DNA of 64,000 bases. Source: Serpula lacrymans var. lacrymans S7.9 (taxonomy: Eukaryota > Basidiomycota > Agaricomycetes > Boletales > Serpulaceae). This document shows, piece after piece, positions 53,411 through 63,843 of the stretch. Every line of letters begins with the position of its first letter. Position 1 is the first letter of the stretch. The notes beneath the pieces are model-generated. The model did no database searches and had not been told where the DNA came from. It saw only the letters and a program-made list of their open reading frames with translations. The stretch lies in NCBI RefSeq assembly GCF_000218685.1, contig NW_006763308.1:496001-560000 (forward strand). The letters run 5' to 3'. Position numbers and translations under genes: made by a program.

Positions 53411-55006
53411 TTATAAGGCTTGTGTCCTCATGAGTCCGGATGTGGCACTCTGGAACTTGTTGGTAATCCAGTCAAAAAGCATTGGAGATTTAGAAGTGGC
53501 GGTGTAGTTTTCGTAAGGACGGAAGTGAAGAGAAGCAGTAATGATCCGAGGGGCGGCGGGATTCATTTTGTGGAAAGCGGCAAGTAAATTAGCGACATGT
53601 GTAAGATTGGTGTCGGGTTCCCAAGTGCGTTTGGAGACTGGATAACCATGCCAGTGAATTAGGTAGTCGAGCTTACTACCTTTCAGTTTAGTTGGTCTGG
53701 AAGCGATTATACTCTCTACTTCGTATTCGTCTATTCCTTCCACAATCTCGGGTGGTGGTCGCGAGGAAATTGGTTGATTGAGGAATTCGGGAGCGTGGTA
53801 TGGTGAGAGAATAGCTTCGTTGAATACGGGATGAATGGACTTCCAGCTCTTAGGGATGTCGAGTTGATAGGCGGAGGGTCCAACTTTTTGGGTGACTTGG
53901 AAAGGCCTGAAGCGTTTATCGTCTAATTTCTTCATTGGTCTATCCGTTGTGATGTTGTGTCCTTCTATCCAGACTTTATCACCAACTTGATATTCCCGGG
54001 AGGGGGATTTCTTACAGTCGGAATATTTTCTTAGATTATCATTTGCTAAAAGAAGGGAAGATTTCGTGATGTCGTGGAGTTTTTTCATCTGTTCGCCAAA
54101 TTCTGCCGCAGAAGCGGATTGAGGGGATGGTGTGGTTGTGATATTTGTTCTGGGGTGTAGTCCGTAGTTCAAAAAGAAAGGTGTTTGATTTGTTGCGGTG
54201 TGGAGATGGTTGTTGTATGTAAACTCAGCGATGGAAAGCCAGTCTGCCCAATGATTTTGTTGATGATTTATGAAAACGTGGAGGTAGTGCTCTAGATCCT
54301 GGTTGATCCGTTCGGACTGTCCGTCTGTTTGAGGGTGGTAGCCTGTAGAAAGGCCTGGTGTTATGCCCATTAAATCATAAAAGTCTTTCGTAAATCGAGA
54401 CATGAATTGAGGACCTCGATCCGAGATGATCTTTTCAGGGATTCCGTGGAGCCGTATTACATTGTCTTGGAGTTGATGTGCGTAACCAGCAGAGTTGAGG
54501 GTGACAAACGTAGGGACAAAATGGGCCATTTTGCTAAATCTGTCAACAAAGACCTGAACGGCGGTGTAGCCCTTGGACTCCGGTAATGCACCTATGAGAT
54601 TGGTGGTGATAATCTGCCAAGGCCAATCTGGTATCGGGTTTGGGTGTAGAGGGGCGTTAGGCTTTGTCCAATGTGCCTTGGTGCGTTGACAACTCTCGCA
54701 CCCTCGTACATATTGTCTGATATCTGTACAAAGACTCGGCCACCAGAGCTCTCGGTTTACTCGTTCAAACATTGTTCTTTCTCCTGGGTGTCCAGCCAGA
54801 ACTTCATTGTGATGATCTTTCAATATTTGCGCCCGTAATTCGTGGTTTTGGGGAACGTATACGCAGTCAGCTAATGGGATCAGGTAGGAACTCGTCGCGT
54901 ATTCTCTTTTGATCCAGACGATCCTATCCTTCATCTTCCAGGTATCCGGCTTCTCTTTCAAGTTCTTCTTTACTACGTCGTCTTGTTTCTGGAAGCTTCG
55001 ACGTAT
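53411..55006 (-). pseudogene. Element C pol: integrase and chromodomain, long open frame
   Basis: An uninterrupted minus-strand frame of more than 500 codons enters from the family A LTR (codons before 55006 are foreign). It shows the integrase zinc-binding region HHNEVLAGHPGERTMFERV ... CESCQRTKA. The catalytic motifs VQVFVDRFSKMAHF, KIISDRGPQFMSRF and HPQTDGQSERINQDLEHYL keep all three acidic residues. GDKVWIEGHNI follows, and a chromodomain GIDEYEVESIIASRP ... HWHGYPVSKRTWEPD. Unlike the B copies it has no internal stop, so C is younger than B2. Everything upstream of integrase is missing, so it is a partial gene. Confidence 0.92.
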
Positions 55007-55395
55007 TGTTACGATAACACAATTTCCGGACATCTCCTTTCTCTTTTATTCTCCGCTTTAACTTTATACTTTAATTGCCACGCGGCATTTCCCTTTCTCG
55101 CGCCGCGTTGCCTTCCTTTTACTTTTAGACTTAACTCTCTCACGCAGTGGAGCTGGCCATACGGGCTAGGCCCTATGACATCATTCGGCCACTGCCTTCA
55201 TCAACTGTATAGTACACATGTACAAACAACCTGTAGTAGTATATATACCCCAATAGACCCAGGAGACTCCTCAGCGAGTCCTCCTGTTGTTTACCAACTA
55301 ACTCACTGCAGCTCAAGGGGTAACCACTCCCCAAACTTCATCTTCACTTTAGTGTGTTCTGTGTGCGCCGGAGTAGATCACTCTTGGTTGTTACA
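55007..55395 (+). repeat. Family A 5' LTR
   Basis: It starts TGTTACGATAACAC and ends CTTGGTTGTTACA, 389 bp. TATATATA begins at 55240, followed by CCCCAATAGACCCAGGAG and the CTCAGCGAGTCCTCC block. Confidence 0.95.
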
Positions 55396-55407
55396 TTAGG
55401 ACTCGCT
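55273..55407 (+). promoter_or_regulatory. Self-priming pair of family A: transcript start and primer site
   Basis: AGCGAGTCCT (55273-55282) begins 33 nt after the TATA start. Its complement AGGACTCGCT (55398-55407) lies 2 nt after the LTR. The spacing is identical to B2. It suggests Tf1-like priming by the folded 5' end of the transcript. Confidence 0.75.
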
Positions 55408-55911
55408 CTCATTACTCTCTCGCACGTTAGTGCAAAAGTCCCATTGGGCACCCGGACTCCAGGGTGAAGGAGATTGGCTAGGGTTAGGAATATCCCAAAT
55501 AGCAGATAGGTGCGCTCCTAGCGACGGCCTTGTAGTGCTCAGGGAGAAGAACCCAAACCTTCAATACGCGGCCCCCAGCGTTAAGGGGAGTACTTAGCTC
55601 AGCAGTCGGTGTGGAACCGCTGTTGATTAGTTTTAGAATACAAAACTTCTTCTTCGAATACCTCTGACCGGGCCGGGCACTTGCCTCCGCCAGTCTGGAG
55701 AAGGGTTGACAGCTTAACAAGCGGACCACCCCCTGACAACCGTTCGGACCAGGGTTTCTACGAATTACATTTTATATACAAATTTCAAATACTATAGTGT
55801 GGGTAGTCGGAGATTGAGATCCGATATCCAGCTGGGAAGAGGTTGATCCGCAGATAGCAAGCGGGGACCCCCAGTTACCTACTTTTTACGTACCCTCAGA
55901 AACAAGTCGAC
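55408..55911 (+). other. Family A leader between primer site and gag
   Basis: About 500 nt of GC-richer leader without an open frame on the coding strand that looks real. It may hold packaging signals. The minus-strand frame 55729-55484 is not accepted. Confidence 0.5.
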
Positions 55912-56988
55912 ATGTTGTCGCAACCTCCTCCCCCCCAAGACATCAACGCCCTGCTGCACGCAATGCGCACGCAGATTGGGGCGTTAACCTCACAACTCGC
56001 CGAGATGCAGGCCAATCCCCCTGCAGCAACCCCCTCGGTTGAAAAGAAATTCAACAAAAAGGTCGAAGTCGTCGCTGACCCTGGCGCCTTCGAGGGAGAC
56101 AGGGCTAGATTCGCCGAATGGTGGATCAAGCTCCAAATTTGGGTCAAGGCGAATTGGGACGCATTCGCCGATGACTTCGAGGTAGCCACTGCGGTGTTAT
56201 CTCGGCTAAAAGGACCTGTGGTGGGTCGATACGCCCAAGTTAGATTGCAGGAGTGCTACACCGCGGGAGTGTGGCCCACCTGGGATGATCTCAAGAAGGA
56301 GATCGAAAAATACTTTAAACCACAGGCTGAGCGTGACTGGGCTCGGCAATAAATCTGTTCGTTCAAACAGGGAAACCTGAGGACGGATGACTACGTCACC
56401 CGGTTCCTGGCCCTCTCCATCCAAGGAGGGTTGGGTAATGAACACGCAGTGGAACTGCTGGAGCGCAATGTCAATCCTCGCATTGCGGAGCAGATCTATC
56501 TGCAGGATACAAGAAGTGACGACCTGGCTCTGGCAGCCGAGGAAGTCCGACGAGTCGGTAGGGCCCTAGAGCTCTACGCTATGCACCAAGGTGGCGGGTC
56601 CACCAAACAAACCACCACATCCCAGAGGCGCCCTGGGTCATCAAACCAAACTCAAAATCATTCTCACGGGTTTAGGCCGTTCGGGCTGCAACCAGGGCAG
56701 GGAGCCCCAATGGATATCGGCGCGGTCCAGGGAGGACAGACGCGCAGATTCAAGGGGGCCTGCTATAATTGCGGCCAAGAGGGACACATGTCCCGAGATT
56801 GCAGAAAAGGGGCGCAGGCCGCCCAACAAAAAAATAACCAAGGGCGCCAGGCGCGCCAACTAGAATCAGAAAAACCGGACGATCGGCTTAACTCATTAGC
56901 CGGTCGTTCCTACGACGAAATCCGGGCTTTCTTCTACGACCAACAGGTCAATGAAATGAAGGCCCAGGGAAAAGCATTCGGAGCTTAG
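55912..56988 (+). pseudogene. Family A gag, one nonsense codon
   Basis: ATG 55912 (MLSQPPPPQDINALLHAM). A heptad-like helix follows (MRTQIGALTSQLAEMQ), then the capsid region: PGAFEGDRARFAEWWIKL, GRYAQVRLQECYTAG and YFKPQAERDWARQ. TAA at 56350-56352 replaces the CAA seen in the fragment at the left edge of the window, so a single C-to-T change broke it. The same frame continues RFLALSIQGGLGNEHAVEL and QPGQGAPMDIGAVQ to the zinc knuckle CYNCGQEGHMSRDC (C-x2-C-x4-H-x4-C) and a basic tail, stopping at TAG 56986. It forms the particle and binds RNA. Its last codons contain the frameshift signal for pol. Confidence 0.92.
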
Positions 56989-57010
56989 GTCACTTGGGTA
57001 CCTTAGCTCC
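56967..57010 (+). promoter_or_regulatory. -1 ribosomal frameshift signal between gag and pol
   Basis: Heptamer GGGAAAA at 56967-56973 is phased G-GGA-AAA in the gag frame, the canonical X-XXY-YYZ slip site. A 6-nt spacer (GCATTC) follows, then a hairpin: GGAGCTTAGGT (56980-56990) pairs with ACCTTAGCTCC (57000-57010) at 10 of 11 positions around a 9-nt loop. The gag stop lies inside the 5' arm. Pol is open in the -1 frame from the slip site on. Confidence 0.85.
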
Positions 57011-60000
57011 CCCTCGAAATGAAGTAAACCACAACAAGGTGGCCCCTGCTCCGGGGTGTTGCACGAGCAATAACGGAATGACGGGGATGGCTTCCCAATT
57101 TATAAATAGATTTTTAAACTTGTTATCAGAAGCTTGTACTTGTATGAAGAACTGCAATTGTAATATTTATGATACTACCGCTGCACCAGTGTCTCCCTCG
57201 GAGCGTGGCCCCGGCGAGACAAACACTAGGGTGCTTGATTCTGGTAAAACAAAAATAGAAAAACATGTGTCATTTGAGATTTCCCCTTCTTCTCCTATTT
57301 CTTCTTCTTCTTTGGAGCCACCCTTTCCCAAAATCCCAAGACGTGTGTTGATGCGCACGTATTTATTCCAAAAGGAGATCCGTTTAGACGTTGGCGTGGA
57401 AAACCTTGCCAGGGGCAAAGTACACTCGACGAGCGCACTGCTTGATTCAGGCGCTAATGGGATCTTCATTGATCAGGTCTGGGCGGAGCAAATTGGACTC
57501 CCCCTTGTAAAATTAGAAATGTCTATTCCCGTCTATAACGTTGATGGTACGCTTAACGCAGGTGGCTGTATCACGCACAAATGTTCTTTTGTGGTCGAAT
57601 ACCAAGGACACAGAGAACGAGTCACTGCCGAAGCTACCCAACTAGGGAAGATTAATTTAATCTTAGGCTGGACCTGGCTATTTAAACACAATCCTGAGAT
57701 CAACTGGCAGACAGGGGTTGTCACATTGTCACGTTGTCCCCAGGAATGTGTAAACTTGGGTAAACCTAATCAAGTCCGTCACGATGAGCGTCTCGAAAAG
57801 TTAAACGCTAGTCACATATACAAGCTCAGATCTTTGGAAAAGATCGACGATGACGATGATGAGGTAAATCCTGAGGAAGAGATTAAGAGGCTGGTACCTC
57901 CCGAGTACCACGACTTCTGGAAAGTCTTTTCTAAACACAAATCAGAGCGCTTCCCAGAGGCTAAGCCTTGGGACCATGCTATAGATCTGAAAAACACCTT
58001 CAAACCAAGGAAGGGACATATGATACCGCTCTCTGCTCCCGAAAGAGACGAGGTATCTAGCTTCATAGATGAACAACTTAGGAAGGGTTACATCAGACCT
58101 TCCAAAAGTCCTATGACGTCCCCGGTGTTCTTCATTCCTAAAAAGGATGGTAAGAAGCGCATGATTATGGACTATCGTTACGTAAATGAGCACACGGTTA
58201 AAAACGCGTATCCGCTACCTTTAATTAGTCAGTTAGTGGACAAATTGGCTGGTGCCAAAATCCTGACTAAGATGGATCTCAGATGGGGGTACAACAATGT
58301 ACGAATCAAAGAGGAAGATGCTTGGAAGGCCGCGTTCACGTGCCACCGAGGATCTTTCGAACCCCTTGTTATGTTCTTTGGGTTGACCAATTCACTGGCA
58401 ACCTTCCAGAGCATGATGAACGAGATCTTCGCAGATATGGAAAGCTGTGTTGTCATATACATAGACGATTTATTAATATTTACGAAGTCGGACGATGAGG
58501 TTGAGTACGACAGGATCGTGCAAGAAGTCCTTCGACGCTTACAGGAACGGGACCTATTTGTCAAACCCGAAAAATGTAACTTTAAAGTGAAGGAAGTAGA
58601 CTTCCTTGGTATGATCATAGGCCAGAACGGAATCAGGATGAACCCTGAGAAAGTTCAAGCCATTTTGGATTGGCCAGAACCTACTCGCGTCAAAGGAGTA
58701 AAGGGCCTTCCTGGGCTTAGGCAATTTCTACCGAAGGTTTATAGAAGACTTCGCTAAAATCACGAGAGCATTGAATGATCTCACAAAAAAGGACCTTGTT
58801 TGGCATTGGGGCGCCAAAGAACAAGAAGCTTTTGATAAGCTCAAACAGGCATTCACAACAGCGCCCATATTGGCATTTCCTGAGTTAGACAAAGAGTTTC
58901 GGTTAGAAACCGACTCTTCTGACTTCGCCACTGGGGCTGTTTTATCGATCAAATGCCCTGATGATCTTTGGAGGCCTTGCGCCTATTTATCGCATAGTTT
59001 GTCGCCTACAGAGCGCAACTATCAAATCTACGACAAGGAGATGCTGGCCATCATTAGAGCTTTAGAGCACTGGCGGCACTACTTAGAAGGTGCTAGGCAC
59101 CAATTTGAAATTTGGACCGATCATAAGAACCTAGAGTACTTCATGACGGCCCGAGACCTGAACCGAAGACAGGCCCGCTACGCGGTGTACTTGTCAAGGT
59201 TTAATTATAAATTAATTCATAAGCCTGGAAGCTCAATGGGGAAAGCGGATGCTTTATCCAGAAGAGAGGATCATGGCAACGGCATTGAAGATGACAACAA
59301 AGGTGTCACCCTGATAGATCAATCAAGGGTTGCCAATGTTAGAATCGGGCAAGATTCTGATCTCCTGGAAGACTTCAGGAAAGACATCTCCCCAGAGGAA
59401 AAGGCGCGCCTTGACGGCAATGAAAACTATTTATGGAAAGACGGGCTCTTTCATTTTAAAGACAAAATCTATGTGCCTGAGTCCGCAAGAATCAAGGCAA
59501 TAGATAGACATCACGACACTCCAGTGGCTGGGCACCCCGGGTGGCAACGCACGATGGTGTTGATCTCCAGAAACTACATGTGGCCTGGCATGGTCAAAGA
59601 CGTACAGGAATACGTAAAATCCTGTTTGAGATGTGCCATGGCCAAGAATTCTCATCAACCGCCGGCCGGTAAACTCATGCCGAACCCGATACCAGCTGGC
59701 CCCTGGCAGGATATATCGGTAGATTTCACGACGGATCTGCCCGAATCAAACGGGTACGATTCAGTAATGGTGGTAGTAGACCGCTTCTCCAAAGAAGTGG
59801 TATTCATACCCACCAATAAAACCATCACCGCCGCCGGCACGGCAGACCTATTTAAAGATTTCGTATGGTCCATCCATGGGTTACCAGAGATGGTGATTTC
59901 CGATAGGGGACCGCAATTCGCTAGCGAATTTACGAAAGAATTATGTCGGATGCTGGGCATCAAAGCAAAACTATCCACGGTGTTCCATCCGCAAACCGAT

Positions 60001-60870
60001 GGACAAACGGAGAGACTCAACCAGGAGTTGAAACAATATCTCCGTATATTTATTAATGATAGGCAGACGGATTGGGTCAAGTGGCTAAAGATAGCCCAGT
60101 TCTCTTATAACATAAAACAGTCGTCGGCTACAGGCAAGGCACCATTCGAGGTTACTAGATCGTACCTCCCTAGAATAGGTGTAGAACCTGGCAAAAGCAA
60201 AAACGAGGCTGCTGGGAACATGGCAAAGGACATGAAGTCTGTCTTGGACGAAACGCGCAAGGCGCTATTTAGAACTGCAGAGCAGATGAAGGACAGGGCA
60301 GAGCGTAGATGCTCTAAGGCCCCTGACTACAAGGTTGGCGACCTGGTCTGGTTAGACACCGACCATTTAAAATTAAAAGACCGGCAGTCTAGAAAACTGA
60401 CCGAAAAGTGGATTGGCCCTTATCGGATTAAGGAAGTCAAACCTAATGCGGTGGAGCTGGAACTCCCAAAACGAATGAGGGTGGTACCCACGGTAAACAT
60501 TAGCCGTGTGAAACCCTACAAGGGGCCGCTGCCGGGACAGCGTATAGACCGGCCCGGACCGGTAGTAGTCACCCAGGAAGGTGAAGAAGAGTTCGAAGTC
60601 GAACGAGTGGTAGATGTACGCTTGAAGCGTGGAAAATTAGAGTTCCTGGTCCTATGGAAGGGCTATGGAGACGAGGACAGAATGTGGGAACCAGAAACCC
60701 ATCTGGAAAACTCCCGCAACGCTGTCCGCGAATTTTATTCTAGAAATCCCTCGGCTCCCAGGAAGCTTAGAAGCATGGATTCCAAACTTTTTAATTCCCT
60801 TTTTCAACCTATGCCCGAAAATTTTACCATTACCTCCGGTATCTGGTCTCGCCTGGAAGTCGAGCCTTAG
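56974..60870 (+). pseudogene. Family A pol: protease, RT, RNase H, integrase, chromodomain
   Basis: It is entered by -1 frameshift. Protease STSALLDSGANGIFIDQ (near 57430-57480). Reverse transcriptase [43 protein letters not shown] and the active site VVIYIDDLLIF with YIDD at 58458-58469. Near 58700 a 1-bp indel shifts the frame (compare A', RVKVVRAFLGLSNFYQRF); the protein resumes from about 58745 in the next frame. RNase H FRLETDSSDFATG, KEMLAIIRALEHW and IWTDHKNLEYF. Integrase HHDTPVAGHPGWQRTM ... CLRCAMAK, VDFTTDLPESNGYDS, MVISDRGPQFASEF and HPQTDGQTERLNQELK: all ligands and the DDE triad are present. GDLVWLDTDHLKL and a chromodomain (EFEVERVVDVRLKRGK ... WKGYGDEDRMWEPE) end it at TAG 60868. 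One indel is the only break. Confidence 0.93.
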
Positions 60871-61269
60871 AAGGGGGGTAGTGTTACGATAACACAATTT
60901 CCGGACATCTCCTTTTCTTTTATTCTCCGCTTTAACCTTATACCTTAATTGCCATGCGGCATTTCCCTTTCTAGCGCCGCGTTGCCTTCCTTTTATTTTT
61001 AGACTTAACTCTCTCACGCAGTGGAGCTGGCCATACGGGCTAGGCCCTATGACATTATCAGCCACTGCCTTCTTCAACTGTATAGTACACATATACAAAT
61101 AAACCTGTAGTAGTATATATACCCCAATAGATCCAGGAGACTCCTCAGCGAGTCCTTCTGTTGTATACCAACTAACTCACTGCAGCTCAAGGGGTAACCA
61201 CTCCCCATCTTCATCTTCTCTATAGTGTGTTTCTGTGTGCGCCGGAGTAGATCACTCTTGGTTATTACA
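60871..61269 (+). repeat. Family A polypurine tract and 3' LTR
   Basis: AAGGGGGGTAG (60871-60881) directly precedes the LTR (60882-61269), which starts TGTTACGATAACAC and ends GGTTATTACA. The tract abuts the pol stop codon. Confidence 0.93.
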
Positions 61270-61304
61270 GAATGTGATAAGAAAAATTGATTCCTCACAA
61301 GTAT

Positions 61305-62198
61305 CTGTTGGGCACTCCGGATGGAAAAGTTAGTTTTGGAATCTTTGGAACGACACTTGAGGATGAGCTCCTCGAATGGGCAGATGGACTCAGCAAAGGA
61401 ATATTTGGAATCAGGCGGGAGGACATTGCTAAACAAAGCTTGCACGCGGATAGAGCGAGATGGTTGTACGAGTACTTCTCCACCCGGTTTGTCCCTCCGG
61501 TCCCTGTCGCACCCAGACCAGACCAGTGTTACCCCGGAGCGCACTTACCACATCATCACCCGTTGACCTACGCCCATCCCGTCGGAGGAAAAATATATTC
61601 CCACCGTCCCAACCAGCCCAATCTCACAAGTGTCGAGCCACTCCAGTCCCCGTTCCATTGGGTCAAACCCAAAACCACCGTCTCCCCCATTATCTCCACC
61701 TCGACCAGTGCCAAACGCCCAAACCCGCCGCCTGACGAACCGACAAGGAGCCCGACGCGGCCGGCAAGAGGTGATACTCCAGATCCCCGCCGCCAGAACT
61801 CCATCAAAACGGCAGTCTCGTATGTCGAAGGGACAGAAAGACAGTCCACCTGGCGCAATGCACAGGCCTGAGACTGGCTCTCCCTCCAACCCAATCAACG
61901 TAGATGACGACGCAGCCATGATTGATCAGTTGTACGCAGGAACGTACAACCTGGGAGATGACAATCCAACCACTCCCCAATCCAACACCTCATCCAACAC
62001 CTGACAAAGATACCATGAAGGTGTTCGTAACAACGCTCCATACTGCCAAAACTGCGGTTGGAGCAATCATCGCACATACTATTGCGAAGCTACTATTGCC
62101 CCGACTGTGACCATTGTGCACCGGGACATAGTTTCAGTTGGTGTCCCATCCGCAGGGAAGACGAGGATAGGATTCTAATGGAATGATTACATGGAGAT
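61305..62198 (+). pseudogene. B2 ORF3, central part and zinc knuckles
   Basis: Continuation of 52437-52771 after element C: MEKLVLESLERHLRMSSSNG and SAKEYLESGGRTLLNKACT, then a Pro/Ser/Arg-rich middle (about 61500-61990, broken by frameshifts) with PSNPINVDDDAAMIDQLYAG. Two zinc-knuckle-like motifs close it: YCQNCGWSNHRTYYC (C-x2-C-x4-H-x4-C) and CPDCDHCAPGHSFSWC. Here the His missing from the second motif of B1 is present. TGA at 62182 is probably a mutated sense codon, because the homologous tail continues after the next insertion. Function unknown; RNA or DNA binding is an inference from the knuckles. Confidence 0.7.
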
Positions 62199-62825
62199 TG
62201 TGAGGAATCAAGTTTTCTTATCACATTCCCGTCATGTTGTGGTTAGCAGACTCGATCCCTGTCACTCCTCTTGCCCTTGGACTAGAGATTACAGCAGGTG
62301 TCTTATTACTTTTATCCTTTTTCTTCTTATTCTCTATTCACACTCACGTCCTATCGTACCTACAACAAAGGAGACTTGTTGTAGACCCTCAAGAAGATAT
62401 CCAAATGACATAGTAACAATCCAGTGCTATGTCTGGGAATACTTCGGAGGAATATTGATAAGTGAAGAAGGTTGTGAGTCAGCGCCTTCTCATGGGCTTA
62501 CTGATACAGCCAATTGCACATCCCTTACCAATACATTTTCTCATACGATTAGTAAATACAATAGATTGGACCACCTTCTCCTTTTTTCTTATTGGTTAGC
62601 TGGCTGGTCAGACCACTTTCTCAATTCTTCCCTTTATTGGTCTGACCATCGCCATTCACTATATAAAGAAGTACATACTTGATGTACTGTTCTCTAGTTC
62701 AATATTAGTTTGGATTTGCGCTCATACTGATACTCTTCAACCTCATACCCTGATTCACCGCCTTCCAGCAAGGACTTGACCAGGCATTGTGTTTTGTTAT
62801 ATAGCTTCGTATTTGTTGCCTGACA
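62199..62825 (+). mobile_element. Solo LTR of family C in B2 ORF3, 627 bp
   Basis: It starts TGTGAGGAATCAAG and ends TTTGTTGCCTGACA. Flanks GAGAT (62194-62198) and GAGAC (62826-62830) are a target duplication with one mismatch. Opposite orientation to element C. The 163-codon open frame inside is an LTR artefact also present in the other copies. Confidence 0.92.
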
Positions 62826-62997
62826 GAGACGTCAGCTACGACAACAGTTACAATATAGACGGTGAAGGTACCGAATTTCAGTGAAACTCGAAGCGAATAA
62901 GGGGGTAATGTTACGATCTCTATTGGACATTTAAGGACTACTCATTTCTTTTTACTCATTAGTTATACCATCGGACCAATGACTCATTTCCTTCACG
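62826..62997 (+). repeat. B2 ORF3 tail, polypurine tract and truncated 3' LTR
   Basis: DVSYDNSYNIDGEGTEFQ ends ORF3 at about 62883. AATAAGGGGGTAA (62896-62908) is the polypurine tract. The LTR starts TGTTACGATCTC at 62909 and matches the 5' LTR only to about 62997, where unrelated sequence begins. Confidence 0.85.
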
Positions 62998-63308
62998 TTG
63001 TCATGCACCAAAGTTGATTGGTAGCATGGACAGGTGTCAATAATGAAGCGAATATTCAAAAGACTCGCCTTTGCGCCACACAGGCACAGTGCCACGTGGA
63101 ATAGTAATTAATATTGCCTTTTTTGAACTTGTGGCTGATCAGCATCACCTCTATTAGGCAATCCAGTCATGCTCACCTTTGCTTTTCCATCCGGTACTTT
63201 CCGCATTTCGGCATTTCGGCAAATTTTCGCATCGCCACTGGCTACACATTGCATTGCGCCCTCGCTTTGGTCGTTTCCCTTACTCCCCTTCCTTTGCCTA
63301 GCCCCACC
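62998..63308. other. Unassigned flank, possibly host promoter region
   Basis: No repeat was recognised. CpG-bearing, GC-richer than most of the window. It may be the upstream region of the candidate gene that follows. Confidence 0.3.
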
Positions 63309-63843
63309 ATGGGCCCCTTCCTCTCCTTTTTATTCTCACCCAACGGTCGTTTCTGGATCCCCATTCTAATCCACTTGTTCGTCACCTCCACCCTCCTCCT
63401 CCTCATATTATTTGCACCCCCACCTTTTCTGATGTCACCACTTCCTATCCGCTTCCGTCGCCAATCCGTTGACTACCACGTGCCACTGCTGATATCAGCA
63501 AAGCCCCGGCGGCCGGTCCAAATAGGGCAACAGGTCCATCTTCATGACGTTGATCTGCCATCATATACTATCAAAACATCGGTTGCTCGCGTTGGAGCGT
63601 GGGTGGGTAGTTTTTGAGCTGGAGAAGGTTCATCCCCTTGCGTCGCCCATGTTCATTGCTGTCCCATTCACTTGGGTACACTTATCTTTTGTCCATTGTC
63701 TTTGCTACAGCTACACCTACCACACGCTGCCTGGGACTCACTTGTTCCAAATTGGAACTACTCCTCTCCCTCCCTCATTTGATCAGGAGGTCCAACACAA
63801 CCAGTCCATTGGTAAGGCCGTGGAACTGTCGGATTTGGACTAG
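63309..63843 (+). CDS. Hypothetical gene, possible host gene
   Basis: ATG 63309 in a favourable context (CACCATGG) opens MGPFLSFLFSPNGRFWIPIL, a hydrophobic helix (FVTSTLLLLILFAPPPF), then a basic stretch and PVQIGQQVHLHDVDLPSY. The frame stops at 63615. A possible GT-AG intron (GTAGTT near 63607 to CTACAG near 63711) could join it to a further open stretch. AATAAA near 63964 could serve polyadenylation. I recognise no family. One membrane segment near the N-terminus suggests a membrane-anchored protein, if the gene is real. Confidence 0.3.

Larger units (their letters stand above)
55007..61269 (+). mobile_element. Ty3/gypsy family A element, nearly complete chromovirus
   Basis: The order is 5' LTR (55007-55395), primer site, leader, gag, pol in the -1 frame, chromodomain, polypurine tract, 3' LTR (60882-61269). 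Only two lesions are seen: a TAA in gag (56350) and a 1-bp indel in pol (about 58700). The flanks CGTAT (55002-55006) and GAATG (61270-61274) do not match, and the left flank is C pol while the right flank is the C LTR. The element is therefore probably a recombinant of two insertions. LTRs differ at roughly 5 percent of sites by eye. Confidence 0.95.
52772..61299 (-). mobile_element. Ty3/gypsy element C nested in B2 ORF3
   Basis: Reverse orientation. The left side is its 3' LTR (52772-53398, 627 bp), then pol to 55006. The right end is only the first 30 bp of its other LTR (61270-61299, GAATGTGATAAGAAAAATTG ... CTCACA). AGTAT flanks both ends (52767-52771 and 61300-61304), so both ends are true element ends. 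A complete family A element (55007-61269) now occupies the middle, and the C gag, protease, reverse transcriptase and most of its 5' LTR are gone. Confidence 0.92.
49439..62997 (+). mobile_element. Ty3/gypsy element B2, host of three nested insertions
   Basis: 5' LTR 49439-49852, primer site, gag with a lost start, a large internal deletion near 50400, RNase H/integrase/chromodomain, ORF3, polypurine tract, and a truncated 3' LTR from 62909. It is interrupted by a family A solo LTR (50520-50909), by element C (52772-61299, duplication AGTAT) and by a family C solo LTR (62199-62825). Removing these restores a continuous B-type order identical to B1. The left side abuts A'; the right LTR is cut at about 62997, so the far target duplication cannot be seen. 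Confidence 0.92.

Noticed and set aside
62191..62682. 163-codon ORF also present at 52915-53397
   Set aside because: It lies wholly inside the 627-bp family C LTR; three LTR copies with defined target duplications explain it.
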